Shown here: positions 41,738-49,600 of the stretch, piece after piece | How positions within the stretch are numbered: position 1 is the first letter of the stretch | Layout: every line of letters begins with the position of its first letter | Assembly (NCBI GenBank): GCA_023408315.1 | Contig: JAEYKI010000008.1 | Span: 124,001-188,000, forward strand | Direction of reading: 5' to 3' | DNA length: 64,000 nucleotides | From: Bacillota bacterium | GTDB taxonomy: Bacteria > Bacillota > Clostridia > Christensenellales > Christensenellaceae | Notes under the pieces: generated by a model | The model's database searches: none | Told to the model about the DNA's origin: nothing | Seen by the model: the letters and a program-made list of their open reading frames with translations, nothing else | Translations under genes and position numbers: made by a program

Positions 41738-42157
41738 TTATCCCTCCTGCCTGGCGGCAAGTTTGCTCGTCTTTGCACGGCGCTCCACAACAGCAACAAA
41801 TACAGCCCATGCGGCTGTCACAAATACCGCCATTCCGGTTCCAATGGTCGCAATTTCGTGCAGCATCGGGCCTATGTCCGCCGGATTATTCATGGCTGTC
41901 AGGAAAGGGGGCCACGGAACAACTTCGCCGTGCCAAACATGCTCAACCGCCAGCAGCAACACGCCGCCCCACAGCAGCTTATTCAGCCAGCCCAGTTTGC
42001 GGCTCCAACTGAATTTCATGCCGGATCTAAGCTGTGCTTCGGCCTGTGTGGAAAGATTATACTGCTTTTGGCCGCTTTTCTTTTCTTTTTTTTCCATGGA
42101 TTTCTGTACGATCGTCATCACAATCGCCTCAGCCATGGGTACCACAAAACATGCCAT
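41738..42157 (-). CDS. Membrane protein of unknown function
   Basis: 139 residues. N-terminal MACFVVPMAEAIVMTIVQK is followed by a basic, Lys-rich cytosolic loop (about residues 20-45) and two further hydrophobic segments (LNKLLWGGVLLLAVEHVW and GMAVFVTAAWAVFVAVV). An open frame reaches back to 42202, but ATGGAGGTTTTAAAAATG shows a perfect GGAGG for the start at 42157. It is the first gene of a two-gene operon with a long structured leader. Resembles conserved small membrane proteins of gut Clostridia; no function known to me. Confidence 0.7.
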   Translation of the reverse strand: MACFVVPMAEAIVMTIVQKSMEKKEKKSGQKQYNLSTQAEAQLRSGMKFSWSRKLGWLNKLLWGGVLLLAVEHVWHGEVVPWPPFLTAMNNPADIGPMLHEIATIGTGMAVFVTAAWAVFVAVVERRAKTSKLAARQEG

Positions 42158-42239
42158 TTTTAAAACCTCCATACGTTTATTTAATAGAAATGCAAATAGC
42201 ATTCTTTTTGTAACTTATTTAAATGCCATAAAAACAAAT

Positions 42240-42277
42240 AACCCAGAAAAGGTGCCTGCAGGCATCTCTTCCGGGTT
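42240..42277 (-). terminator. Terminator-like hairpin in the leader of the small membrane operon
   Basis: On the minus strand AACCC..GATGCC pairs with GGCACC..GGGTT to make an almost continuous stem of about 17 bp with loop TGCA, followed by ATTTGTTTTT. It lies between promoter (42342-42370) and gene start (42157), so it may act as an attenuator. Confidence 0.55.
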
Positions 42278-42313
42278 CTTCCCAGTGATAGTAAATAAAA
42301 AATCTGTTTTGGT

Positions 42314-42336
42314 TATAAAGTCTTCATGACTTTATA
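42314..42336 (-). other. 5'-end hairpin of the small membrane operon leader
   Basis: TATAAAGTC (42314-42322), loop, GACTTTATA (42328-42336): a perfect 9-bp stem lying directly at the predicted transcription start. No known riboswitch class is recognised. Confidence 0.5.
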
Positions 42337-42341
42337 CGGAT

Positions 42342-42370
42342 ATTATACCATAACCAATTTACATTGTAAA
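42342..42370 (-). promoter_or_regulatory. Sigma-A-type promoter of the small membrane operon
   Basis: On the minus strand TTTACA (42370-42365), 17 bases, TATAAT (42347-42342). It lies between rpsT and the membrane genes, leaving a leader of about 178 bases. Confidence 0.8.
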
Positions 42371-42392
42371 CAGATACTGTATTTGATTGGGG

Positions 42393-42656
42393 TTATTGAG
42401 CGGGGCTGCTCAATTTTTTTGCCAATTGCGCTTTCGTGCGGTTCGCTTTGTTCTTGTGCACCACGCCTTTAGACGCAGCTTTATCCACCGCGCTCACGGC
42501 CTGTACAAACAGTTCTTTCACATCGCCCGCGTTGCTCTCGGCCGCTGCGTTAAACTTTTTAATGTCTGTTTTTAAAGCGGACTTGATGTTCTTATTCTGG
42601 AACGTCTTGGTCTCTATCACTTTTACACGTTTTTTCGCAGATTTGATATTTGGCAA
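42393..42656 (-). CDS. rpsT: 30S ribosomal protein S20
   Basis: 87 residues, the normal S20 length. NIKSAKKRVKVIETKTFQN at the N-terminus and KGVVHKNKANRTKAQLAKKL at the C-terminus are diagnostic. S20 binds 16S rRNA early in 30S assembly. I chose the TTG at 42656 because it gives the standard MPNIKSAKKR start and has GGGGGTGA 6 bases upstream; the ATG at 42671 would overlap that ribosome site. A rare start codon is common for rpsT and limits its translation. Confidence 0.93.
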   Translation of the reverse strand: MPNIKSAKKRVKVIETKTFQNKNIKSALKTDIKKFNAAAESNAGDVKELFVQAVSAVDKAASKGVVHKNKANRTKAQLAKKLSSPAQ

Positions 42657-42693
42657 TCGATTCACCCCCATGCTTATAATTTCAACAAATGGT

Positions 42694-42722
42694 ATTTTAT
42701 CATACAGAATGGCGCAATGCAA
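42694..42722 (-). promoter_or_regulatory. Sigma-A-type promoter of rpsT
   Basis: On the minus strand TTGCAT (42722-42717), 17 bases, TAAAAT (42699-42694), about 40 bases before the TTG start. Confidence 0.7.
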
Positions 42723-42822
42723 GGATTTTTTATACTCTCCGCATGAGATTTGCAATTGCTGGCAAAAATAAAGGAGCGGGCTTGCATAACAGCCCAATAT
42801 AAATCAAATGGGGGATTTGCGC

Positions 42823-43749
42823 ATGCAGAGCATACGGACAGACCTGGCAAAAGAAGCGGTTGCGCTGGATAACGGGCAGGAAATAGAAGGCGTGGGGGTT
42901 TACGACTTTAAGGTGGACGAAGATATCGCCGTCAGCCGCGTAGAGATCAAGAACGATCAGGGGGCTAAGGAGATTGGCAAAAAGATAGGCACCTATGTAA
43001 CCGTGGAGTGCCCCGAATTGTATGAAAAAGACGAAAACCTGATTGCCAAGGTGGCGCACACATTTGCAGACGAAATTACGCGCATGATGGGCGGCTATAA
43101 AAAAGCGCAGAACATACTGATTATAGGCCTTGGAAACCGCAACGTAACGCCGGACGCTCTGGGGCCGCTGGTATGTGAGAAGGTATTCGTATCCCGGCAT
43201 ATCAAAAAATACCTGCCCAATATGATCGATTCGCGGGTTGCGGAGGTCTCGGCCATATCGCCCGGTGTGCTGGGCGTAACAGGCCTGGAAACCGCGGAAG
43301 TGATAGACGGGGTGGTGGATAAGATCAAGCCGGACATGATTGTTGTAATAGACGCCCTGGCTTCCCGCAGCATATCGCGCATAGGCACAAGTTTGCAGGT
43401 TTCCAACGCGGGCATCAGCCCCGGCTCGGGCATCGGCAACAAACGCAGGGCCATCGACCAGGAAACGCTGGGCATCCCCGTGCTGGCGGTGGGCATACCC
43501 ATGGTGGTGTACGCATACACTATCGCGTCCGAGATTCTTCTTTCCGCCGCCATGAAATCCAACACCAGCGAGGGCCAGATTAAAAACGTGATCAATATGA
43601 TCCAGGATATAGAGGGTTCGGACATGATTGTAACGCCCAAGAATATAGACATGCTGATAGACAACGCGTCCGACCTGATTGCGCGGGCGCTTAACTTCTC
43701 TATACACAAGGATTTGTCCGAGGAAGAAATCAAGAGGTATATGAGTTAA
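42823..43749 (+). CDS. gpr: Germination (SASP-degrading) protease GPR
   Basis: 308 residues. The opening QSIRTDLAKEAVAL includes the RTDLA-type propeptide cleavage region, and NILIIGLGNRNVTPDALGPL with KVFVSRHIKKYLPN belongs to the aspartic-like peptidase A25 core. It is made as a zymogen in the forespore and degrades SASPs on germination. GGGGG at 42810-42814 favours the ATG at 42823 over that at 42808. It is divergent from rpsT and followed by spoIIP, the conserved order. Sigma-G/F control is expected; no convincing promoter was seen. Confidence 0.94.
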   Translation: MQSIRTDLAKEAVALDNGQEIEGVGVYDFKVDEDIAVSRVEIKNDQGAKEIGKKIGTYVTVECPELYEKDENLIAKVAHTFADEITRMMGGYKKAQNILIIGLGNRNVTPDALGPLVCEKVFVSRHIKKYLPNMIDSRVAEVSAISPGVLGVTGLETAEVIDGVVDKIKPDMIVVIDALASRSISRIGTSLQVSNAGISPGSGIGNKRRAIDQETLGIPVLAVGIPMVVYAYTIASEILLSAAMKSNTSEGQIKNVINMIQDIEGSDMIVTPKNIDMLIDNASDLIARALNFSIHKDLSEEEIKRYMS

Positions 43750-43891
43750 ACTGTCGTAATAAAAATGAAAAACATTTAAATAAATTTAAAATAGCGCCAT
43801 ATTATTTAACCTGATCAAAAAGCGGCATATAATATAGATTTGCTTAAAGGCCGCAGCTGGTCCAACCAAAGTCTACCGGTTTCTCTCAAAA

Positions 43892-43920
43892 GCATAAAGC
43901 CTCCCACTATCTCATACATT
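43892..43920 (+). promoter_or_regulatory. Sigma-E promoter of spoIIP
   Basis: GCATAAA (43892-43898), 14 bases, CATACATT (43913-43920). The -10 fits CATACANT exactly and the spacing is right. spoIIP is sigma-E-dependent in Bacillus. The ribosome site GGGAGG follows at 43928-43933. Confidence 0.7.
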
Positions 43921-43941
43921 TACAATCGGGAGGTATTTTGT

Positions 43942-45027
43942 ATGAGAAAAAACAGAAGCGCATTTGCCGTTGCCGCCATACTGCTTGCGGCGCTTTCGTT
44001 TTGGGTCGCGTGGAGCCACTACGGAAACGCTTCCGCGCAGCCGGACGCGTCTGCGGCGCAGGCCGGAGGGGGACAAGAGGCGGCGGGGGGCGTACTTACC
44101 CTTACGCCTACAGAACAGGCGGAGGTGCAGGTGGATTCAAAAGGCGTGGATATCGTGATAGACAGCGCCAAACCGGCGGTTGCGGGCGATGATGCCGGCA
44201 ATCAACAGGCCGGTAATCCGGTTGCGGATTTTTTCAGCAATCTGGCAGCCAAAATAAACGGCAACGGTTCCGGCTCTCAGGCGGGGCAGATATCCATTGA
44301 AGTGGGCAACGAAAACGAGATCACAGACCAGGACGTGACCCACGAGGTGCATATAGACGTTGAAAAATATCCCATAGAAAAGAGCGCAAATGCCTCCGTG
44401 CTGATCTACCACACGCATACGCGCGAGGCATATACGCAGGAAACCCCAAACCAGTACGTGCCTGTAGGCAGCTTCAGAACAGACGACCAGAATTTCAGCG
44501 TGTGTGCCGTGGGGCAAAAGCTGGCAGACCTGCTGACCCAGCAATACGGGCTTGCCGTGCAGCACGACACCACCATGAACGAGGCAGTGCCCTTTACGGC
44601 AAGCTACGATAAATCGCTGCAAACCGTGCAGGCGGATATTGAAAAAGACCCCAACCTGGGTGTGTTTATAGACGTGCACCGGGATTCCATTGGAGATACG
44701 GCGTTCGCCCAAAAAGACATTGTAACCAAGGACGGCAAGCAGTACGCGCGCATCCTGTTTGTGGTGGGCAGGGGAGACGGCCTTACCGGCGCGGAAGCTC
44801 CTGACTGGGAGGCAAACTATGCGCTTGCAAAAGCGGTATCGGACGAGATCAACAAACTGATGCCAGGGCTCTCGCGCGGGGTTATGGTAAAGGCGCGCAG
44901 GTACAACCAGCAGCTTTCCAACAAGTGCCTGCTCATTGAGTTTGGGTACGACGCCAACACCATAACGCAGGCGGAAAATTCCGCGGATATTGTGGCCCAG
45001 GCATTGGGTACAATACTGGGGAAATAA
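43942..45027 (+). CDS. spoIIP: Stage II sporulation protein P (engulfment amidase/endopeptidase)
   Basis: 361 residues. N-terminal membrane anchor (AFAVAAILLAALSFWVAW) and an Ala/Gly/Gln-rich linker, then the SpoIIP catalytic domain with SVLIYHTHTREAYTQ, VFIDVHRDSIGD and CLLIEFGYDANT, which contain the zinc His/Glu residues. It cuts septal peptidoglycan with SpoIID during engulfment. The frame is open from 43840, but GGGAGG at 43928-43933 fixes the start. It follows gpr as in Bacillus. Confidence 0.95.
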   Translation: MRKNRSAFAVAAILLAALSFWVAWSHYGNASAQPDASAAQAGGGQEAAGGVLTLTPTEQAEVQVDSKGVDIVIDSAKPAVAGDDAGNQQAGNPVADFFSNLAAKINGNGSGSQAGQISIEVGNENEITDQDVTHEVHIDVEKYPIEKSANASVLIYHTHTREAYTQETPNQYVPVGSFRTDDQNFSVCAVGQKLADLLTQQYGLAVQHDTTMNEAVPFTASYDKSLQTVQADIEKDPNLGVFIDVHRDSIGDTAFAQKDIVTKDGKQYARILFVVGRGDGLTGAEAPDWEANYALAKAVSDEINKLMPGLSRGVMVKARRYNQQLSNKCLLIEFGYDANTITQAENSADIVAQALGTILGK

Positions 45028-45103
45028 CTGCTTTACTCAAAACTGGGATTGGGATATAATTGAATCCGTGATTAAAATTACTCAGGAAACAGGGCGGCAT
45101 CGC

Positions 45104-45889
45104 ATGAAGGATACAGATACAGTATTGCCTATTGGTTTTTTTGATTCGGGCGTGGGCGGCATTGCGGTTTTAAAGCAGGCCATGGCCATTCTGCCCGGTG
45201 AAAGCTTTATATATTACGGCGACAGCGGACATCTGCCTTACGGCAACAAGAGCGAGGAAGAAATAAAGGCGCTCTCCCTGGACTGCGGCGCCATTCTCTT
45301 TGAAAAGGGCGTTAAAGCCATTGTGATGGCCTGCAACACCGCCACCAGCATTTCTGTGCAGATGATGCGCGATTTATACCAGATACCCGTAATCAGCATA
45401 GAGCCGGCCGTAAAACCTGCCATAGAGGCTATGAAGGATGGCTATGTAATCGTTCTGGCAACGCCGGCCACCGTTCACCAGGAGCGCTACAGCACGTTGC
45501 TTGCGCGCCTGGGGCACACGGAGAGAATTATAAACATACCGTGCGCGGAGCTGGCTTTGATGATAGAGACAATGGACTTAAGCAACCCGCGCATCAAGGC
45601 GTATCTTTGCGAAAAGTTGATCCCGTATAAAAACAAAAAGATAGACGGCATTGTGCTTGGATGCACGCATTATTCGTTTATCGCCGGGCTGATTCGTGAA
45701 ACCGCATTGCAGATATTCGATGGTGCATGTGAAATTTTCGACGGAAAATATGGAACCGCCAGGCAGTTAAAGCATGTGTTGGAAGAGCGGAATATGCTGA
45801 ATCTACCGGGCGCAGATTCCACGTTGCAATTGTATTCTTCAGGCGGCGATAAGGACATTGCGCTGTATCATAAATTTTTGATATTATAA
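45104..45889 (+). CDS. murI: Glutamate racemase
   Basis: 261 residues, normal length. The N-terminal IGFFDSGVGGIAVLKQAM with the catalytic Asp, the first active Cys in VMACNTATSIS and the second in VLGCTHYSFI define the family. It makes D-glutamate for peptidoglycan. The frame is open further upstream and a GTG at 45068 is in frame; the ATG at 45104 with AGGGCGG at 45090-45096 gives the usual N-terminus. Confidence 0.95.
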   Translation: MKDTDTVLPIGFFDSGVGGIAVLKQAMAILPGESFIYYGDSGHLPYGNKSEEEIKALSLDCGAILFEKGVKAIVMACNTATSISVQMMRDLYQIPVISIEPAVKPAIEAMKDGYVIVLATPATVHQERYSTLLARLGHTERIINIPCAELALMIETMDLSNPRIKAYLCEKLIPYKNKKIDGIVLGCTHYSFIAGLIRETALQIFDGACEIFDGKYGTARQLKHVLEERNMLNLPGADSTLQLYSSGGDKDIALYHKFLIL

Positions 45890-45933
45890 AAGTTTTTTTT
45901 CTCAAAGATATGGTATTTTTTTTTGTTTATGAT

Positions 45934-45949
45934 ACACTATATCTAGTGT
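45934..45949 (+). promoter_or_regulatory. NrdR-box-like palindrome
   Basis: ACACTATATCTAGTGT closely matches the NrdR operator consensus (ACACWATATATWGTGT). A weaker match (GCACCATATGCATTTT, 45965-45980) lies 31 bases further, about three helical turns, as in known NrdR box pairs. Both sit upstream of the nrdJ -10 at 45998-46003 (TATAAT). Confidence 0.75.
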
Positions 45950-46003
45950 TGGTTTAGCAGCCTGGCACCATATGCATTTTTTAATTATTTTTCCCAGTAT
46001 AAT

Positions 46004-46056
46004 GAAGTGTAAAACAACCAAGGGCTTTTGGGGAAGCCCTGTTTTACTGACTTCAT
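46004..46056 (+). other. Long hairpin at the 5' end of the nrdJ leader
   Basis: GAAGT/ACTTC, GTAAAAC/GTTTTAC and AGGGCTT/AAGCCCT stack into one long hairpin, beginning just after the -10 TATAAT (45998-46003). It lies about 30 bases before the gene. No cobalamin riboswitch features are seen. Confidence 0.55.
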
Positions 46057-46081
46057 CGGGACTATAGGGGGCAAAAAAAAC

Positions 46082-48319
46082 ATGTTAAGTAAAAACGCAA
46101 TCACGGTACTGGAGAAACGCTATTTAAAGAAGGACGAGCAAGGTAAAGCGACTGAGACGCCTGCGGAGTTGTTTATGCGGGTTGCGGAAGCCATTGCGGC
46201 GGCGGACAGGGAATTTGCCGGCGGCGCGGATACTTCTAAGACCAGGCAGGCATTCTATGATATGATGATGAACCAGGAATTTATGCCCAACTCGCCCACA
46301 CTGATGAACGCGGGCAGGGAACTGGGGCAGCTCTCCGCCTGTTTTGTGCTGCCTGTTGAAGACAGCATGGAAGAGATATTTGACGCGGTAAAATATGCGG
46401 CGCTCATCCACAAAAGCGGCGGAGGCACAGGGTTCAGCTTTTCCAGGCTTCGCCCAAAGGGCGCTTCGGTCAACTCCACGGGCGGCGTGGCCAGCGGCCC
46501 CGTCAGTTTTATGAAGGTATTCAACGCATCCACAGAGGCGGTGAAGCAGGGGGGGACGCGCAGGGGCGCAAACATGGGCATTCTGCGGGTGGACCACCCG
46601 GATATACTGGAATTTATCCAGTGCAAGAAAAACAACAGGGATATCACCAATTTCAATATCAGCGTAGGCATTACGGAAACGTTTATGAAAGCGGTGCACA
46701 ACGGAACAGAATACGCGCTGGTTGATCCCAGCACAAAAAAAGAAACAGGCCGCCTGGCGGCGCGCGAGGTGTTCGACCTGATTGTAGACATGGCCTGGAC
46801 CAACGGCGAGCCGGGTATTATATTTTTGGACAGGCTGAACCGCGACAACGTGGTGAAGCAACTGGGAGAGATAGAAAGCACAAACCCCTGCGGCGAGCAG
46901 CCTTTGCTTCCATACGAGAGCTGTAACCTGGGTTCTTTGAATTTAAACCGGTTTTTAAAAGAGAAAAATGGCCTTTATGAAATGGACTACGGCCGTTTTG
47001 GAAAAGTTATCTCAACCGCTGTGCATTTTCTGGACAACGTAATTACGGTGAACAATTATCCGCTGCCCAAAATAAGGGAAACGACGCTTAAAACCCGCAA
47101 AGTAGGCCTGGGACTCATGGGGTTTGCAGACGTATTGTACAAGCTGGAGATTCCGTACAACTCGGAGCAGGCCATTGCGTTTGCAGAGGAAATCATGTCC
47201 TTTATCCAGAATGCGGCTAAGGACGCTTCCGAAGAACTGGCAAAACAGCGCGGCACCTTCCCGGAATACGAATTCAGCACCCTTAAAGGCAAACGTCTGC
47301 AGCGTAACGCCACGGTTACCACCATTGCGCCCACGGGCACCATTTCCATTATCTGCGGCGCTTCCAGCGGCATAGAGCCTGTGTTTGCTCTCAGCTACAT
47401 ACGCAATGTAATGGATAACAACGAACTGGCCGAGACTCACCCGTATTTTGAGGAAGTGGCGCGCAAACGCGGCTTTTATTCACCGGGGTTAATGCAGAAA
47501 ATTGCAAAGGAAGGCACCATTGCCCACATGGAAGAAATTCCGGAGGACGTGCGCCGGGTGTTCGTTACCTCCCACGACATCACGCCGGAATACCACATCC
47601 GCATGCAGGCAGCGTTCCAGAAACACACGGACAACGCGGTTTCCAAAACCGTAAACTTTACAAACAACGCCACGCACGACGACGTGCGCGAGGTGTACGA
47701 ACTGGCGTTTGAGCTGGACCTGAAGGGCGTTACCATCTACCGGGACGGCAGCAGGGACGCACAGGTGCTGAACATTGGCAAGGTGAACCGCGAGGGCTAC
47801 GCCAAGGCAGAACCCAAGGTGGCCGAAGAACATCATGACGAGAAGGTGACTCCGCGCGTGCGGCCGGAAATGACAATGGGTATCACCCAGAAGGTCAAGA
47901 TCGGCTGCGGTAACCTGTATGTAACCGTAAACTACGACGAAAACGGCATCTGCGAGGTGTTCACAAATCTGGGGCGCGCCGGCGGGTGCCCGTCGCAGTC
48001 CGAGGCGACGAGCCGCCTGGTATCCACCGCTTTGCGTTCGGGTATAGACGTGAAGGCCGTTATTGAGCAACTGCGAGGCATACGCTGCCATTCCACACTG
48101 CGCAAAGGGGATGTAAAGGTACTCTCCTGCCCGGACGCAATCGGCCGGGTGCTGGAACGCGCGGCAGAACTGCACGGCGAGAATTACCACGCAAACATAC
48201 CGGAGAACGATATCAAAGCGCCCAAGGGAGATTCCAAATGCCCGGAATGCGGTTCCGATCTGGAACACGAAGGGGGCTGCAACGTATGCCGCTCCTGCGG
48301 GTATTCCCACTGTGGGTGA
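46082..48319 (+). CDS. nrdJ: Adenosylcobalamin-dependent (class II) ribonucleotide reductase
   Basis: 745 residues. Makes deoxyribonucleotides with a B12-generated thiyl radical. Landmarks: LSACFVLPVEDSMEEIFDA (redox Cys), STNPCGEQPLLPYESCNLG (thiyl Cys in NPCGE), and TTIAPTGTISIICGASSGIE. The C-terminus has a zinc ribbon (CPECGSDLEHEGGCNVCRSC), typical of clostridial NrdJ. The ATG at 46082 follows AGGGGGC. No class I/III enzyme or nrdR is in this window. Control by NrdR is suggested by the upstream boxes. Confidence 0.94.
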   Translation: MLSKNAITVLEKRYLKKDEQGKATETPAELFMRVAEAIAAADREFAGGADTSKTRQAFYDMMMNQEFMPNSPTLMNAGRELGQLSACFVLPVEDSMEEIFDAVKYAALIHKSGGGTGFSFSRLRPKGASVNSTGGVASGPVSFMKVFNASTEAVKQGGTRRGANMGILRVDHPDILEFIQCKKNNRDITNFNISVGITETFMKAVHNGTEYALVDPSTKKETGRLAAREVFDLIVDMAWTNGEPGIIFLDRLNRDNVVKQLGEIESTNPCGEQPLLPYESCNLGSLNLNRFLKEKNGLYEMDYGRFGKVISTAVHFLDNVITVNNYPLPKIRETTLKTRKVGLGLMGFADVLYKLEIPYNSEQAIAFAEEIMSFIQNAAKDASEELAKQRGTFPEYEFSTLKGKRLQRNATVTTIAPTGTISIICGASSGIEPVFALSYIRNVMDNNELAETHPYFEEVARKRGFYSPGLMQKIAKEGTIAHMEEIPEDVRRVFVTSHDITPEYHIRMQAAFQKHTDNAVSKTVNFTNNATHDDVREVYELAFELDLKGVTIYRDGSRDAQVLNIGKVNREGYAKAEPKVAEEHHDEKVTPRVRPEMTMGITQKVKIGCGNLYVTVNYDENGICEVFTNLGRAGGCPSQSEATSRLVSTALRSGIDVKAVIEQLRGIRCHSTLRKGDVKVLSCPDAIGRVLERAAELHGENYHANIPENDIKAPKGDSKCPECGSDLEHEGGCNVCRSCGYSHCG

Positions 48320-48330
48320 CCGTCTGTTTT

Positions 48331-48384
48331 TGAGGGCTCTGCCCTCAAGCACCCCCAAAGAGTCACTTGACCCTTTGGAAGCCC
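48331..48384 (+). repeat. Composite two-hairpin intergenic repeat, copy B
   Basis: TTGAGGGC-TCT-GCCCTCAA (48331-48350) followed by a C-rich linker and AAAGAGTCACTTGACCCTTT. The order and loops match copy A (10817-10769, minus strand), with changes on both sides of the stems. Confidence 0.55.
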
Positions 48385-48426
48385 ATTTGCTAAAAATGCC
48401 TGCGGCATTTTTCGGAAACAACTAGT

Positions 48427-48463
48427 AAAAAGGCCTTTTGGTTATACAAAAGGCCTTTTTTTG
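48427..48463 (+). terminator. Bidirectional terminator between nrdJ and araC
   Basis: AAAAAGGCCTTTTG/GTTATA/CAAAAGGCCTTTTTTT: a strong stem with A-run before and T-run after, usable on both strands. A near-identical copy is at 50877-50911. Confidence 0.88.
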
Positions 48464-48478
48464 CTTTGAGTTATGAAA

Positions 48479-49465
48479 TCACGGTTCTTTTATGTTTTGG
48501 CGGTATTCTTTGGGGGTGCATCCCATAACTGTATGAAAAACTTTCCCAAAATAGCTGTTGGATGAAAAACCACAGGCCTCGCTTATGGTGATGATACTGT
48601 CTTGCGTTCTTAATAAAAGCTGCGCTGCCTTGCGTATCCGAAAATCGGTTAGATAGGAAAAAGGAGACATGTGGAGATTCAGCTTAAAACATCTTAAACA
48701 TTCTCTCTTGCTGACGTTTGCCGAATCTCCGATGTCTTCCACGCCGATTTTGTTCATATAATTATTTTCTATAAAAGTCATCATCGTTTTAACTCGTCCG
48801 GTTACTGGAACGGAGTGATTCACAGACGAATGAAGCGCATTCTTATATTCTTTTAACAAATAGAGCCAAAGTTCAGAAATGAAATTGCGAACGATCATTT
48901 CGTAACCTGCGTCGCCAAGCAGGCACGACTGATATGCCCGCTCCATAACCTCTATTATTTTCTGCTGCTTTAGATCATCCCGTTTAAATAATATTCCCTG
49001 AATTAAATTGCTCTGCAATATTGGATCAATATATTTACTTTTAAAAACGCTGTCTTTAGCGCCTTCAAGCAATTCCTTCCGAAACAGCTGGGTATGGTAA
49101 ACGACTTCCGTGTGATTATTTTCTTTTTCTGCCTTATGAAGACAGTTTGAATTAATGAAGATTGAATCGCCTTCTTGAAGGATAACTTCCTGACCGGGCA
49201 GGCAGAACCGGCAGCGGCCTTTTATTACATTGCAAAATTCAAATTCCTGATGCCAATGCCAGGGAACAGTTTTCATTAAAGCAAGAAGGAAATTGCCTTT
49301 ACCTGAATCGGTATTTTTTTGATACTGATCCCATAGACCCTGCAATGATGTATGAAATCCGTGCACTTCAAGCACTCCAGCAACAATGAGGTATGGAAAA
49401 CCGGATTCCATAGTAATGTATTCCTGCTGTGCGCTGTTTACTAAAACCTGTGTTTGGAGATTCAT
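48479..49465 (-). CDS. AraC-family regulator with N-terminal cupin
   Basis: 328 residues. N-terminal cupin sensor (PWHWHQEFEFCNVIKGR; CLPGQEVILQEGDSIFINSN) and C-terminal AraC DNA-binding domain (GVEDIGDSANVSKRECLRCF; ISEACGFSSNSYFGKVF; TPKEYRQ). It probably responds to a small sugar-like ligand and controls the divergent MFS gene. AAGGAATG lies before the ATG. Divergent start-to-start gap of 135 bases. Confidence 0.9.
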   Translation of the reverse strand: MNLQTQVLVNSAQQEYITMESGFPYLIVAGVLEVHGFHTSLQGLWDQYQKNTDSGKGNFLLALMKTVPWHWHQEFEFCNVIKGRCRFCLPGQEVILQEGDSIFINSNCLHKAEKENNHTEVVYHTQLFRKELLEGAKDSVFKSKYIDPILQSNLIQGILFKRDDLKQQKIIEVMERAYQSCLLGDAGYEMIVRNFISELWLYLLKEYKNALHSSVNHSVPVTGRVKTMMTFIENNYMNKIGVEDIGDSANVSKRECLRCFKLNLHMSPFSYLTDFRIRKAAQLLLRTQDSIITISEACGFSSNSYFGKVFHTVMGCTPKEYRQNIKEP

Positions 49466-49513
49466 ACGGCATTCCTTTTACACGCGCGCTTTATTTGGCG
49501 CTTTATTACCATT

Positions 49514-49559
49514 ATTATAGCGCGATCTATATTTATTGTCCATTTGTTTGCGCTATAAT
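49514..49559. promoter_or_regulatory. Divergent araC/MFS promoter region with 10-bp inverted repeat
   Basis: ATTATAGCGC (49514-49523) and GCGCTATAAT (49550-49559) are exact inverted copies 26 bases apart, each carrying a -10-like TATAAT. On the minus strand TGGACA (49542-49537), 17 bases, TATAAT (49519-49514) makes a good araC promoter. A plus-strand -35 for the MFS gene is poor, fitting activation. Confidence 0.65.
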
Positions 49560-49600
49560 TATATTATAAACTTATAACGGGCAGGAGGCTCATTGTTGAA

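Noticed and set aside
42203..42392. A known riboswitch (c-di-GMP, T-box, glycine) in the leader of the small membrane genes
   Set aside because: None of the diagnostic conserved blocks is present; only hairpins can be supported.
42738..42770. Sigma-G promoter of gpr (GCATG with CAAAAATA)
   Set aside because: The -10 differs too much from CATnnTA; several equally weak matches occur nearby.
45890..46081. Cobalamin riboswitch before the B12-dependent reductase
   Set aside because: The leader is too short and has no B12-box (GCCACTG-like) sequence. NrdR boxes explain the site better.
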